Shown: positions 7,549 through 18,062 of the stretch, piece after piece
How the letters are laid out: each line of letters opens with the position of its first letter
How positions within the stretch are numbered: position 1 is the stretch's first letter
DNA from: Priapulus caudatus
Taxonomy: Eukaryota; Priapulida; Priapulimorpha; Priapulimorphida; Priapulidae
Direction: 5' to 3'
Length of the DNA: 24,721 nt
Assembly: GCF_000485595.1 (NCBI RefSeq)
Contig: NW_014577186.1
Location: 438,580-463,300 of the forward strand
The notes under the pieces: generated by a model
The model's input: the letters and a program-made list of their open reading frames with translations, nothing else
What the model was told of the DNA's origin: nothing
Database searches by the model: none
Program-made: the position numbers and the translations under genes

Positions 7549-10531
7549 TCAGTGATGTGCCGAGGCTTCCCGCGATGAACTGCTGTCATGCTTGCTACAT
7601 TTTGCAGAGCTCACGCTTCTGTGGTGTGTAGACAGTGGCTTCCTAAACAGATAGATTGGCCTCTTGTATCCTGTAAAGAAATAAGAGGACATAAATTGGC
7701 AGCTCTCATCTGTGTGCTTTATTGAGTTCGTATTATTTAATTTTATTGTGGTGAATTTGTGAATGCTATTGAGCAATTATTTCCATTTGATCTTGTAACA
7801 TAATTAGTACTGCCCACACAAACTTCACATCACCAACGTTTTTTTTAAATTCCAATTATGATAGCCAACCATAGCTGGCAGCAGGAGTGCCTATGCATGA
7901 ACGCTGCACATGGACAGCACTCATACATGACTAATAAGCAAGTATACACAAAGTAAATGTAGGACTGCACACTTATACATAGGTTGAATACATTCTAAAA
8001 TATTTATTTTATTTTATTTAGACCTCATAATTATTAATTGCTACGGTGTAGCAGAATATTAAGTTGCAGGAAATGCATAGCTGAATATGTACTAATATGC
8101 TAGGCAAGTTCATTTTAACTTAGCACAGGTACTTAATTACCTTTAGCTGGGTTACACGGGCAATCTACAAGCTCGCAAGTTGAGAATCCAACCTCGTTTG
8201 ACAATAGGTATTCGCTGTACTGATCAGGCCGCATTCGAATCTTGCTGTAGTTTGTGCGTGTTTTATCCTATAACATGAAATAATCAACAGACTGATCACT
8301 GGGTCCACTGTACATATTATTATGCATAGTTGCCATTGCATATATATATTACCAAGGGTATAATAAGCGATATTAGTCTTAACAGACACTTGATATTAAA
8401 TATATTTGTAGAGGTTGTGTAATCGCTTGTGTGATTATTTGGATTAGGGAGGCCATTTTTTCCACTGAACAAATCAAACAATTAATCAAACAACACTAAC
8501 TCTCCTACAATCACACACGTGCCCAGACTGACATACATACGCAACTGCGGACATGCGTTACACAATTACACTCACTGATGTATTCTTGCTCTTCGCATAA
8601 GATGGCCAGCCCTGAGCTTCCATGATGAGATGACCTCCAGGCCTAAGTTGGGCGTAAATGCGCTTAAAGGTGCGCTTCAAACCATCATCACCCCAGTTCA
8701 GGTGAATCCACTTTGTTATACTCAGCATAATGACTGTGTCAACTTCAGGCCTCTGTGTCTCCAAAAGCAAGTTGCAACTTAGCACGTAGTTCTCCTGAAA
8801 TAAAGATTTTTACGATGTTAGCACAACAGGCTTAAATGATTACTGGTTTGCCTAACCTCATCTAGACTCATGGGGCCAGATAGGTAGGTGGTCAAATCGT
8901 CTTGGCATTTTGCAGCAATATTATAATCATCTACACTGTAATAAACCTTTAAAAGGGAAAGAACTGTCAGATTACATCCCAAACAATACACTCTTACAAC
9001 AAGTAATTTATTCTTTGAACTAAAACTTCAGTTGGCACGATGTCGAGTAGACGATTAGGTTTGAGCAAAGAAAATCTTTTAATGGTAGCCCGATGATAAA
9101 TTGAATTCAATTTCCTTTAAGCACCTAAATATTTCATACCTCTCGAAAGGTAACGTTGTTGGGAAACCTCACAGCGCTTTTTTCTGCCGCATAAGCCACA
9201 CCAATCGCTCCGTATGTCGACATCATGGAGGTCGGAAAAGCTGCTATCCGAGGATCACGCATGGTCACTTTTCGCCGGAGATTCTTCTGGGCTACCTTGA
9301 CGAGTCTCGGGTCGATATCAATTCCAACGACGCTTCTTGGCTGCATGTGTTCGGCCACGTGTAGCGCAACATGGCCCGTGTTGCAGCCGACATCTATGAC
9401 ATCCTTGTCCCTAAACCACTCCTTCCGGAAGGCTCTTAGCCGACGGTCACCGTCCTCTCCGTACACGAGCCGTGCATGATTTCCGTGCAGGAAGGCGTCC
9501 TTCTTAGCGAGGGTCGGTAGTACACTGATGGTTGCCGGCTTTCTACCATCCGCTCCATGTGACTTGACTGTGCTAGGCTGCTTTGAAAAACTACTGCTGT
9601 AGTGCTTGCGACGCTTTACCTTTGGTGATACCGAGTCCCCAGGTGCCGATTTCGAAACCAAAACTACAGGTGACACTATCGTGTCGGCTACTTTTTGGTG
9701 ACCATCCGGCAACGCATCTTGCTTGTTCAAGGATGTGCTGCCGCTCTTCCTCTTCTTCTTATATTTCCACAGTGCCTTTGTGTCACTTTGCACAGCTGAC
9801 TGTAAATTCTCAGTCAAATCCAAATCAGTAGAAATCCTTTGTTCGCTACTAGCGGCACTAACACTTTCACACGCTCTGACTGCCTTATTGACATCAATAG
9901 CAACATCCTGTGATATATTAGCAGTAATACCAGTAATACTTTTACTCTCAGTTGCTGCAACAAGACAATCATCTCCTTCACTGATTGTCCGTCGCCGTTT
10001 ATTACGTTTCTTGTTCTTCCTTTTTTTCATACTCCCTGTCTCACCATGCTGTGAAGTCGTTGCACCCGTATCGCCATCTTCCCCGGCATTTAAATTGAGT
10101 GGATCATGAATGTTTGGTGGTATTATGACTTCCACAACTTCTTTCCTGTGTGCCGGCGTCGGCATAGGTGATGACTTTGGTGTGACTGCATTCAAAAGAC
10201 GATTCACGTCTTCATTGTTTAGGCTGGCAAGATTTAGAGGATCTCTCACATTACCACCAAGAAGGAAGCGACTGCGATTAGCTGATGTGGATTTGCCAGC
10301 TGCCATCTTTCGGCCTGCCAAGAACCTCTGAGCACCAGTTGTTTTGTAATTTGAAGGCGGACCAGTACTGTATCGCCGTTTGCGGGTTTGCAAATACGGC
10401 GTTCCATGTCCAACCTCAGTGCTACACTCTGACATGTCCTTAAACCTTACACAGTGATATGTTCTTTCACTGCTATCTGTCACAGGAGTAGAGGCACAGT
10501 TTGTATCCTGAACTACTATTTTAGCCGACAT
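7549..10531 (-). CDS. MEPCE: 7SK snRNA methylphosphate capping enzyme (Bin3 domain)
   Basis: This nuclear methyltransferase transfers a methyl group from SAM to the gamma-phosphate of the 7SK RNA 5' end and stays in the 7SK snRNP that restrains P-TEFb. Coding exons, in order: 10531-9140, 8946-8857, 8794-8576, 8267-8141, 7670-7549 (stop TGA), all with GT-AG borders. The start is the ATG of MSAKIVV at 10531; the frame upstream has only a TTG. Total 649 residues, or 619 if the 90 nt second exon is skipped; human MEPCE is just under 700. The N-terminal half is low-complexity and basic (nuclear-signal-like clusters near residues 168-180 and 256-262). The catalytic half has SAM motif I DVGCNTGH (380-387), GIDIDPRL, FPNNVTF, ENYVL, SITKWIHLNWGD, LRPGG and, across exons 4-5, YSKIRMRPDQYSEYL and GYKRPIYLF, the Bin3 hallmarks. 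The related BCDIN3D is excluded by the long N-terminus. Confidence 0.93.
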
Positions 10532-10556
10532 GATCCAGATATTTAGTGTCAAACTT

Positions 10557-10559
10557 CTG
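10557..10559 (-). promoter_or_regulatory. Possible 5' UTR splice acceptor just upstream of MEPCE start
   Basis: On the - strand, CATTGCAG ends at 10557, 25 nt before the MEPCE ATG. A non-coding first exon further upstream is therefore possible. The preceding pyrimidine tract is modest, so this is a weak call. Confidence 0.25.
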
Positions 10560-11097
10560 CAATGATAAAATCATACAGGTATTACAATTTCCCATTTTGC
10601 CAATAGTGCATTGCTAAAATAATAACTCATCTTAGCAAATGAGTACTAAACTATTAGTAGAGCCACTAATTAGCTAATTAGTACTAAACTATAAGTAGAG
10701 CCACTAATATTTTAATACACGGGTTTCGGTTGCATGTCCCGTGTTTAAACAGTTCCATTAATTGACATTTGAGTTGTTGAACAACCATAATCCTCACTCT
10801 TAGTCTTATGACAGGTTTTGACTTCTGGTTTCCCCTTCATTATAGACCCATACCAGTACACATTCACATCAAATTATTTTTAATGCAGACCTATATAATA
10901 ACATATTTAACTGCTATCGGGGTAATGCAACACACAATTTCACTGTGCACGCAAGCCACTGTGCACGAACTCACACAAATATGACATTTTTTGTGAGATT
11001 GGGCAAAGTGACATGCGTGTGTTGGAACTGTGTTGTGCAGACAAGCCCTTGAACAGCCTTCACTTGGAGTTATTAGACTACAAAGGGTGAACGCACA
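10560..11097. other. MEPCE upstream region with a 38 bp duplication
   Basis: Probable promoter side of MEPCE. A tandem duplication, AGTACTAAACTATTAGTAGA and onward, has copies at 10642-10679 and 10680 to about 10712 (38 bp period). ACACGGG/CCCGTGT at about 10718-10745 forms a small hairpin. No recognisable core promoter element was found. Confidence 0.55.
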
Positions 11098-11289
11098 TTA
11101 AGCAGGGGCGTGTACAGGATTTGTACCAGGGGGGGAGGGGTCTAACCGTAACCCAAACTTGCAAGCACATGAAGGGGAGTCTGGGAGGCCCTCCCCCAGA
11201 AATTTTTGAAATTAGACCCTCTTAGATGCATTTTCTGCGCGAGCAGGGGGGGTCCAGACCCCCTGGACCCGACCCCCCCCCCCGATTAT

Positions 11290-11415
11290 GGTTGGAGATT
11301 TTTAGGGTTTTTTTTTGGTTTTTTGTATTTTTTGTATTTTTTGGGGTTTTTTGGATTTTTTGGGTTTTTGGATTTTTTTTGTATTTTTTGTATTTTTTGG
11401 GTTTTTTGGATTTTG
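11290..11415. repeat. T-rich GGTTTTTT/GTATTTTT microsatellite
   Basis: Runs of TTTTTTGG, TTTTTTGTA and TTTTGGG on the + strand. Phe-rich and Lys/Pro/Asn-rich open frames on the two strands come from this composition. A TCCC-rich tract follows at about 11430-11462. Confidence 0.85.
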
Positions 11416-11503
11416 GATATATATCTGCGATCTCTCTCCCTCCCTCCTCCCTCCCTCTCTCTGTGGACCCTGCGCTCTATATGCCCATCGTGATTGAACT
11501 GTT

Positions 11504-11671
11504 GTATGCAATGTGACTGTGCCAGGTTAGGAATGAATTGAGAATAAGACAGACATGATATTGCGTATAAATCCAAAAAAGGCCAAAAAATGGAAAATCC
11601 AAAAATCCAAAATCCGAAATGTCTGTGTTATTGTGAATTCATTCCTAACCTGGCACAGTCAGATTGCATAG
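11504..11671. repeat. Inverted repeat with GTGCCAGGTTAGGAATGAAT arms
   Basis: TATGCAATGTGACTGTGCCA followed by GGTTAGGAATGAATT (11504-11540) is matched in reverse complement at about 11636-11671 (one mismatch seen). The loop is rich in CCAAAAA/AAATCC. Pairing may continue outward toward the gap, so the right limit is uncertain. Confidence 0.75.
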
Positions 11672-11709
11672 AAGAGTTAAGGCGCTAACAAAACTACCAT
11701 ATACGCCAC

Positions 11710-12221
11710 NNNNNNNNNNNNNNNNNNNNNNNNNNNNNNNNNNNNNNNNNNNNNNNNNNNNNNNNNNNNNNNNNNNNNNNNNNNNNNNNNNNNNNNNNNN
11801 NNNNNNNNNNNNNNNNNNNNNNNNNNNNNNNNNNNNNNNNNNNNNNNNNNNNNNNNNNNNNNNNNNNNNNNNNNNNNNNNNNNNNNNNNNNNNNNNNNNN
11901 NNNNNNNNNNNNNNNNNNNNNNNNNNNNNNNNNNNNNNNNNNNNNNNNNNNNNNNNNNNNNNNNNNNNNNNNNNNNNNNNNNNNNNNNNNNNNNNNNNNN
12001 NNNNNNNNNNNNNNNNNNNNNNNNNNNNNNNNNNNNNNNNNNNNNNNNNNNNNNNNNNNNNNNNNNNNNNNNNNNNNNNNNNNNNNNNNNNNNNNNNNNN
12101 NNNNNNNNNNNNNNNNNNNNNNNNNNNNNNNNNNNNNNNNNNNNNNNNNNNNNNNNNNNNNNNNNNNNNNNNNNNNNNNNNNNNNNNNNNNNNNNNNNNN
12201 NNNNNNNNNNNNNNNNNNNNN
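11710..12221. other. Assembly gap (512 N)
   Basis: Unsequenced bases inside the composite element. The gap ends in a run of 19 G (12222-12240), a homopolymer likely to have stopped the assembly. Any open frame crossing it is meaningless. Confidence 0.99.
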
Positions 12222-12527
12222 GGGGGGGGGGGGGGGGGGGTCTAACCGTAACCCAAACTTGCAAGCACACGAAGGGGAGTCTGGGAGGCCCTCCCCCAGA
12301 AATGTTTGAAATTAGACCCTCTTAGATGCATTTTCTGCGCGAGCAGGGGGGGTCCAGACCCCCTGGACCCGACACCCCCCCCCACCCCTGTACACGCCCC
12401 TGTTAAGACTTTGGTAATAGATATAATTTATGTTTATTTTCCATCATTTTATTATTAAAAATTGCCAAGTCACTCGGCAAGTGACTGTGGCTACACCAAC
12501 TTACATGGAAACCCACTACCTTACAAT

Positions 12528-13257
12528 CACTGGCAGCAAGAACAAGCCCGCACGTACAACACACACGCGGCATTGACTATAATAACAACATGCGTGCCTA
12601 ACTCGCCGCCGCAGTTTCCACACTCACCGTTTTCAAATCGTTACAACTCCCGTGTTCGTGCAGGTGACGCCACTTCCCAACTACTCGTTGGAATCGCGGA
12701 GACTGCTGAACTAGCTACATCCGCCATTTTTGACAATCGCCTGCACGAATGCGCTCAAATCACAGAAATCCTCAAATATACATGCGAAATGATCCTCTCG
12801 CGATGCCACCAGGCAAACGGTGGCATGCCCAATCGCTGGACGGCTGCACTGATTGGCTGCAGCAAGTTTAACGTGCAGACAGCGGTGCAACTACGTTTGT
12901 TGACATCGCGGGTGAGTTATGGCCAATCAGCACAGCCGCCAGCAATGGGCATGCCGCCCGTTTGCCTGGTAGCATCCGAAGGATCATTTCGCATGCATAT
13001 TTGAGGAATTTCTGTGATTTGAGCGCATTTCTGGCGGGCGATTGTCGAAAATGGCGGTGTAGCTTGTTCAGCAGTCTTCCGCAATTCCAACGATAGTTGG
13101 AAAGTGGCGTCACCTGCAAGAAACACAGAGACGGAGTTGTAACCGATTGAAAACGGTGAGTTGTGGAAACTGGCGGCGGCGAGTTAGGCACCATGTTGTT
13201 ATTATAGTCAATGGCCGCGTGTGTGCTGTACGTGCGGGCTTGTTCTTGCTGCCAGTG
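12528..13257. mobile_element. 730 bp foldback element, TIR CACTGGCAGCAAGAACAAG
   Basis: Two arms of about 330 bp (12528-12857 and 12922-13257) are near-complete inverted copies around a loop of about 64 bp. The ends are CACTGGCAGCAAGAACAAGC and its complement. CTTACAAT (12520-12527) and CCTACAAT (13258-13265) look like an 8-base target duplication with one change, as in hAT elements. Open frames on both strands (180 codons on +, 108 on -) encode similar peptides only because the arms mirror each other; they carry no transposase motif. Confidence 0.85.
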
Positions 13258-13424
13258 CCTACAATTTACAAATTACAAACTAAATCAGTACGTACATGGT
13301 ACGTACACTGTACATTACTAATACTAATACTATATTCAGTAAAAGCCTGAAATCAAATACATCACTAAAACTAAAGTAAAACTGTATTAACTATTAAGTA
13401 TTATACAGTGTATATTTGTATAAT

Positions 13425-13487
13425 AATGCCTAAGACTAAGAGTAAGACTAAGAGTAAGAGTATAAGAGTCAGACTAAGTATAATCAC
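13425..13487. repeat. Hexamer repeat (ACTAAG/AGTAAG)
   Basis: Imperfect hexamer array of CTAAGA, GTAAGA and similar units (for example AAGACTAAGAGTAAGACTAA). It lies 50 bp left of a foldback carrying CCCTAA repeats. Confidence 0.75.
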
Positions 13488-13537
13488 TTAATATAATGTC
13501 TGTACTGAAGACCTAGTGTAAACATGGTTGATCATGT

Positions 13538-13700
13538 GGCCCAAGGATAGAGAACATGGGTCCCAATAAAACCAATGTGCCTAACCCTAACCCTAACCCT
13601 ATTAGTATTATATTGATATAATATTAATATTAATTATTATATTTATATTGATGTAAATGACATTGGTTTTATTGTGACCCATGTTCTCTATCCTTGAACC
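13538..13700. mobile_element. 163 bp foldback MITE carrying telomere-like repeats, TSD GATCATGT
   Basis: The arms AAGGATAGAGAACATGGGTC and GACCCATGTTCTCTATCCTT are perfect inverted copies and continue as CAATAAAACCAATGT/ACATTGGTTTTATTG. The direct repeat GATCATGT at 13530-13537 and 13701-13708 marks the insertion site. The centre holds three CCCTAA units (13580-13600) and an AT-rich stretch. Confidence 0.85.
13580..13600. repeat. Interstitial telomere-like repeat (CCCTAA)3
   Basis: CCTAACCCTAACCCTAACCC is exact for three units of the metazoan telomere motif (TTAGGG on the other strand). It sits in the centre of the foldback at 13538-13700, next to the left arm. Confidence 0.85.
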
Positions 13701-13708
13701 GATCATGT

Positions 13709-14128
13709 GACTATGCTAAACTTAATAGCTCTATGAATTACCTACCGGTGTAGCCCTTCGCTCCCGCTACCTACTACTACTACTAGTACTACTAGTACTA
13801 CCTAGGGCCAAGGCCCGCGGCTGCACTGCATGGCAGAGTTAGGCTAAACATAAAATACAAACTGGCCAAAACACACACAGTCACACCATCGACGAAACAC
13901 ATTTTGAGGCATACGTCTATGAGTGTTACAACTTATATGCGCTACCTGCATTTGATAGTTCTGAGTGTCACGAGGTCATCTCACCAAGTCAGAAAGTTTA
14001 CAATTTTAGAATAAATTGCGATATCCAACCTTCGACATTTCTGCGCATCTTCGAAGTTGTAAGGTCTTGCCAGACTTCGAACTTGCCCGACGCCTGCAAC
14101 CCATGGTACCCAATATGCTTGTCCACTC
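13709..14128. other. Intergenic with CTA/AGTACT triplet repeat, no gene
   Basis: CTACTACTACTACTAGTACT and further CTA/GTA units occupy about 13769-13801. The rest shows no exon or repeat that I recognise. Confidence 0.5.
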
Positions 14129-14372
14129 CATAGACAGACAGACAGACGGACGGACAGAGATCGCAGATATATATATATATAGATATGTGTGTGTGTGAGC
14201 GTCTGGGCGTCCGTCGATGAATGGATGCATCGATAGATGGACGGATGTACCAACGGGCGAATGAAGGAATTGATGGATAAATGAACGAATGTACGAATTG
14301 GAGGATGGGTGGATAGATGAATATACGGATGGATGGATGGATAGACAGAGGCGGATAAATAAAATGATAGGT
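14129..14372. repeat. GACA then GGAT/GAAT-type tetranucleotide array, left part
   Basis: AGACAGACAGACAGACGGAC is followed by a TATA and GT run, then a degenerate GGATGGAT/GAATGGAT array. It continues at 14897 after two inserted elements. Confidence 0.85.
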
Positions 14373-14377
14373 AGACG

Positions 14378-14891
14378 CAGGGCCGTAGGGAAGGGGGGTG
14401 CGACGGGTGCGCCCCCCGCCCACAGGCTGCAGAGGTCCACTTTTTTGTGGATCAACGATTAGTTAATTAATAAAAAAATAATAGCATTGTTTGTTCTAAT
14501 CCGCTGATTGTGTAGTAAAAATGAAATAAATAAGCAAAGAAAAAATATTCCATGTTTGATTAGCAGCCGGCGACGGAGATAGTCAATAGATGACAATTTC
14601 AATAAATTTCAATGTTTTTTCGGCCATGTCTAGACATGTTGAATGTTTATACATGTTGAATGTCCATTTTAAAGTTCAAATATTTGAGAAATGTCCACGT
14701 TTTGAGGTTCGCTTTTGGCTGCCTGTTTTCATATCATACTGCCTTCAAAACGCGCGAAATGCGGTCTCAGAAATTTTTCGGGGGGGGGGCATGCCCCCGG
14801 AACCCCCTAGAGACTGGCGCTTCCGGCGCTCGTTAGGTCCGTATACTCTTTGGATCGCACCCTCTCGTAAATAAACCTGCCTACGGGCCTG
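14378..14891. mobile_element. 514 bp hAT5-like MITE, TIR CAGGGCCGTAGG, TSD AGACG
   Basis: Ends CAGGGCCGTAGG and CCTACGGGCCTG are inverted with one mismatch. AGACG flanks both ends (14373-14377, 14892-14896). The interior contains paired G-rich and C-rich stretches (GCCCCCCGCCC near the left end; GGGGGGGGGCATGCCCCCGG at 14780-14799). No transposase. It has inserted into the tetranucleotide array. Confidence 0.8.
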
Positions 14892-14914
14892 AGACGGATG
14901 GATGAACGGATAAG

Positions 14915-15070
14915 CAGTGGCGGATCCAGAAGTGAATTATAGGGGAGGAATCATGCGAGCTCAAGGGCACGAAGCGCCCGAGGGGGGAGGGTGTTAGGCT
15001 AAAATACCCTTGCCCTGAAAATTCTAGGTGGCGCCCGCACCCTGTGCCCCCCCCCCTGGATCCGCCACTG
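14915..15070. mobile_element. 156 bp MITE, TIR CAGTGGCGGATCCAG, TSD GATAAG
   Basis: CAGTGGCGGATCCAG at the left and CTGGATCCGCCACTG at the right are perfect inverted repeats. GATAAG flanks both (14909-14914, 15071-15076). The CAGTGGCGGATC terminus is typical of hAT-type MITEs in many animals. It sits only 23 bp from the preceding element. Confidence 0.85.
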
Positions 15071-15076
15071 GATAAG

Positions 15077-15640
15077 TGTCTGACAAATAAAGGAAGGAAT
15101 GAATGAATGAACGAATAAATTGTTTGATGGATGGAGAGGCGGATAGACAGACTGACAGATGAATGGATTGATTGATTGATTGATAGATGGATGGATGGAT
15201 GGGTAGATGGATGGATGGATGGATGGGTGGATGAATTAATGGATGGATGGGTGAATGGATGGATGGATGGATGGATGCCTTGGATGGATGGATGGATGGA
15301 TGGATGAATGAATGGACGGATGGGCCGGTAGACGAATAGATGGATGGATGGATGAATGAATGAGTCATATAAATGGATGGTTAAACGAATGGATAAATTG
15401 ATGGATGGGCGGACAGAGGTACGAACGAACGCACCAATGGACGGTTGGATTTATGCATGTATCGATGTAAGGGTTGATGCGTGAATGGATAGAAAGATGT
15501 ACGTATGTATGGATGGATAGATGGGCGGATGGACGAAGTGGTGAATGGATGGACGGATAAATGAATGAATGAATGAATGAAGGAATGAATAAGTGAATGA
15601 ATAAATTGATAGGGCAGATGGACGAGAGGACGGTCGGTCG
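15077..15640. repeat. GGAT/GAAT-type tetranucleotide array, right part
   Basis: Long imperfect array of ATGG, GAAT, GATT and GGAC units, broken by substitutions. The Ile-His-Pro-Ser open frames on the - strand are its translation. Confidence 0.9.
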
Positions 15641-16110
15641 GACTACCGTGTCCGTATAACTTTATCTATATTTGCTCTACTCATGGTAGTATTGAGCACT
15701 CTCGACACACGAGTTCATAAACAACCATTGGAATCTATATATATATATTGGTAAAAGCATTAGGTTTATGAGCATATATACCCGGATATCGTGCTCTTGG
15801 TGTAGGGCATGCATCATACAGGACATAGTGCTGATTTGTGGTGTTACTCTTGATACAGGTGCTAAAAACTGCAATGCTGATAACTGCGCGAGTTTGGTTT
15901 GCTAAATAATGACCGTTTGCTGTTCTGTACCAGTTCCAGCTCGTATGTCACACACAGTTTTAGCGTGCATGTGTCTTACATGGTAGGCCATAGCCTTTAC
16001 TGAACTATTTACTCGGTACAAGGGGCCGTACCTACTTACCGCCCCTAGTGATCGAGAACAACGGGGTGTCGCGTCGCGATGACGTGGTTAGAAGACCAAG
16101 CTGAGTGCGC
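15641..16110. other. Intergenic, no recognisable feature
   Basis: Unremarkable sequence apart from a TATATATATAT run near 15738-15750 and a GTCGCGTCGCG motif near 16068. Confidence 0.5.
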
Positions 16111-16116
16111 ATGTGC

Positions 16117-16310
16117 CTCTAGACACACGCGCGCACGTATATGCACGCGAGCACACACATACACACACACGCGCGCGCGCGCAAGCACCTACGCAAGCAC
16201 GCACGCACGCACGCAACCCTGCACGCACGCAAGCACGCACGCACGCAAGCACGCACGCACGCAACCCTGCACGCACGCAAGCACGCACGCAAGCACACAC
16301 GCACGCATAT
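16117..16310. repeat. ACGC/CA microsatellite
   Basis: ACACACGCGCGC followed by ACGCACGCAAGC units with two CAACCCTGCACGCACGCAAG interruptions, showing higher-order duplication of about 57 bp. Ala-Arg-Thr-His and Val-Cys-Ala open frames on the two strands come from this array. Confidence 0.9.
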
Positions 16311-18055
16311 ATTTATATATAATATTGTATGCCCCAATGGTAATGATCCCGACCGGCTGATATGAGAGCATCCTATGTTAAACCCCAAGGAAAAGCGGGC
16401 ATGCATCCGTGCATCCCTTTTACAGACAGTTACACCTAATGTGGTGGTCGAACTTTTCATCATATTTTTACAAGAAAGCAGAGATTTACCTGAACATTTT
16501 TTCTACGCAAGGAGAATTATCTACTCAGTTTCTAATATGGCAAAATATATGCATTTGTTGGTAACTGACTCTATAATAACGCCTTGGTGATAAGATATTA
16601 AAATTAATACACGTTTCCACATAACAACCCATGTCACATTGTGCTTCGTATCATCAGTCGGGAACTACGATAGATATATCTGATATAGATACTCTGATAT
16701 TCAAAAACATCTATATATTTTGTCATTTTCATGACGAGCGATGTTTAAAATTCCCCTTTCCTCGAATATGAGAGTGGAAGTGTGACTGTTTTTCCTGGGA
16801 GTGCCACCATCCCCCTCCCGTTAACCTCATCAATCAATATTAGTACTAAACTCTCGGTTAACATGTATTTTTCTTAGTTCAAACTTGTTGTGACACAAAA
16901 TTGTATAATATTATGTTCAGGTTCTCACCTTAAAACCATAGGTTGTAAATTCAAAACAATAAAAATGAAATTTAATATATCCATTTCCAACAGGTTTTAT
17001 TGAAGTTGACAGTCATCTTGTCAGGATTTATAGTTTGGTTGATTTGTCAGGCTAGATCATTCATTCATTCGTAAAATCCTTGTTTGTCTATTAAATTTTA
17101 ATATAATTTCAGTTGATAACTGATTAACACTGCATGCAATGGCTTATTTGATGCAACATTACCTATTGCTCTTGCATACGCCTCAATAGCTATATTAATT
17201 TATGTCAACTTTCCATGCAATAAACAAGAGATGATACACTTGGAACGGGCCATGTACAGTGCAACCTATAGGTTACGCTGTGCTTAGTAAAATTAAAATG
17301 AATATAGAATACTGCATCATTAATGCTGCACACATAAAATAACTTCAATAGAAACCCTCCTTCCTGTTGAATGTGACAACTGCATAACTTGGCCTAATGA
17401 ACAACTGTTATATATTAGCATTGAGATAAATCAAGATTCTCTCGTTTTTGTTCAAACGATAGTTTTACATTTTAGCGATATTTAGCACTTTTCAAACTGG
17501 CATATCTTATATACAGTTACATCATTGTAATCCAATGTATGAAGTAGACACACTATAACAGTGAATTTACTGGTAAGCATGGGAGTACAGTTGTATTGCA
17601 TTTCTTTGACTCCTCAGGTTTTCCTTGAGTGACCACATCTAAAAATATAAACCATGTCATTAAGATATGGCTGCCTTACTATAAGTCAAGTATCACCCCT
17701 GCCCTGTTTAAATAGAACCGTGAGCACGTTAATACACGGAGTAGATCCTAGCTGAGATTCCTATAAACACTGTCAACTAATCTGGAATAGTAAGAAACTC
17801 GGATGCGATCACACACTTCACAGTACTATGCTGTTTCGTTTTACCCAACAAGTAATAATAGTGCAGCAGCACACAGCGATATTTGTTTTGCAATACCCCA
17901 CATCCGAGTAGTCAGTCGTCCACTTGTAACTGTAAGCCCCCATAAGTTATAGGTACATTTGCTGTGATCTCACACTTGGCATCGTCAACATGATTGTTTT
18001 GTTAGCACCCCTGAACATCAGATACGACCAAAAAGTTCGATGTTATGTGTCTATC
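16311..18055. other. Intergenic, no recognisable feature
   Basis: AT-rich, mostly unique-looking sequence. A 71-codon open frame on + (16375-16590) has no motif or splice support. CTCGGATG/CATCCGAG form a weak 8-base inverted pair about 100 bp apart near 17800 and 17900. Confidence 0.5.
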
Positions 18056-18062
18056 TCTTATT

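Larger units (their letters stand above)
11103..12402. mobile_element. Composite CAGGGGCGT-terminal element containing the assembly gap
   Basis: The left end CAGGGGCGTGTACAGG (11103) and right end CCTGTACACGCCCCTG (12402) are inverted; TTAAG flanks both sides (11098-11102, 12403-12407). A segment starting TCTAACCGTAACCCAAACTT occurs at about 11140-11273 and again, in the same orientation, at 12241-12373 with very few differences. The structure is therefore two copies of one element, or one copy interrupted by other DNA, around a T-rich repeat, a nested inverted repeat and 512 N. No coding region. Confidence 0.75.

Noticed and set aside
9723-10109. 128-codon open frame on + opposite MEPCE
   Set aside because: Antisense shadow of the basic low-complexity part of MEPCE exon 1.
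10532-10552. Seven-residue N-terminal extension of MEPCE
   Set aside because: It would need a TTG start; the ATG at 10531 is the first proper start in the exon.
10846-11053. About 70-codon open stretch on + after CCCCTTCATTATAG
   Set aside because: No recognisable peptide and no upstream exon; within chance expectation.
11206-11576. Phe-rich and Lys/Pro/Asn-rich open frames
   Set aside because: Translation of the T-rich microsatellite inside the composite element.
12462-13004. 180-codon open frame on + and 108-codon frame on - as protein genes
   Set aside because: They are mirrored copies within the foldback element at 12528-13257; no transposase or other motif, no sensible start or splice context.
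13998-15368. His/Pro/Ser/Ile-rich open frames on -
   Set aside because: Translation of the GGAT-type arrays.
16079-16463. Overlapping open frames on both strands
   Set aside because: Translation of the ACGC/CA microsatellite; all frames are open because the repeat lacks stops.
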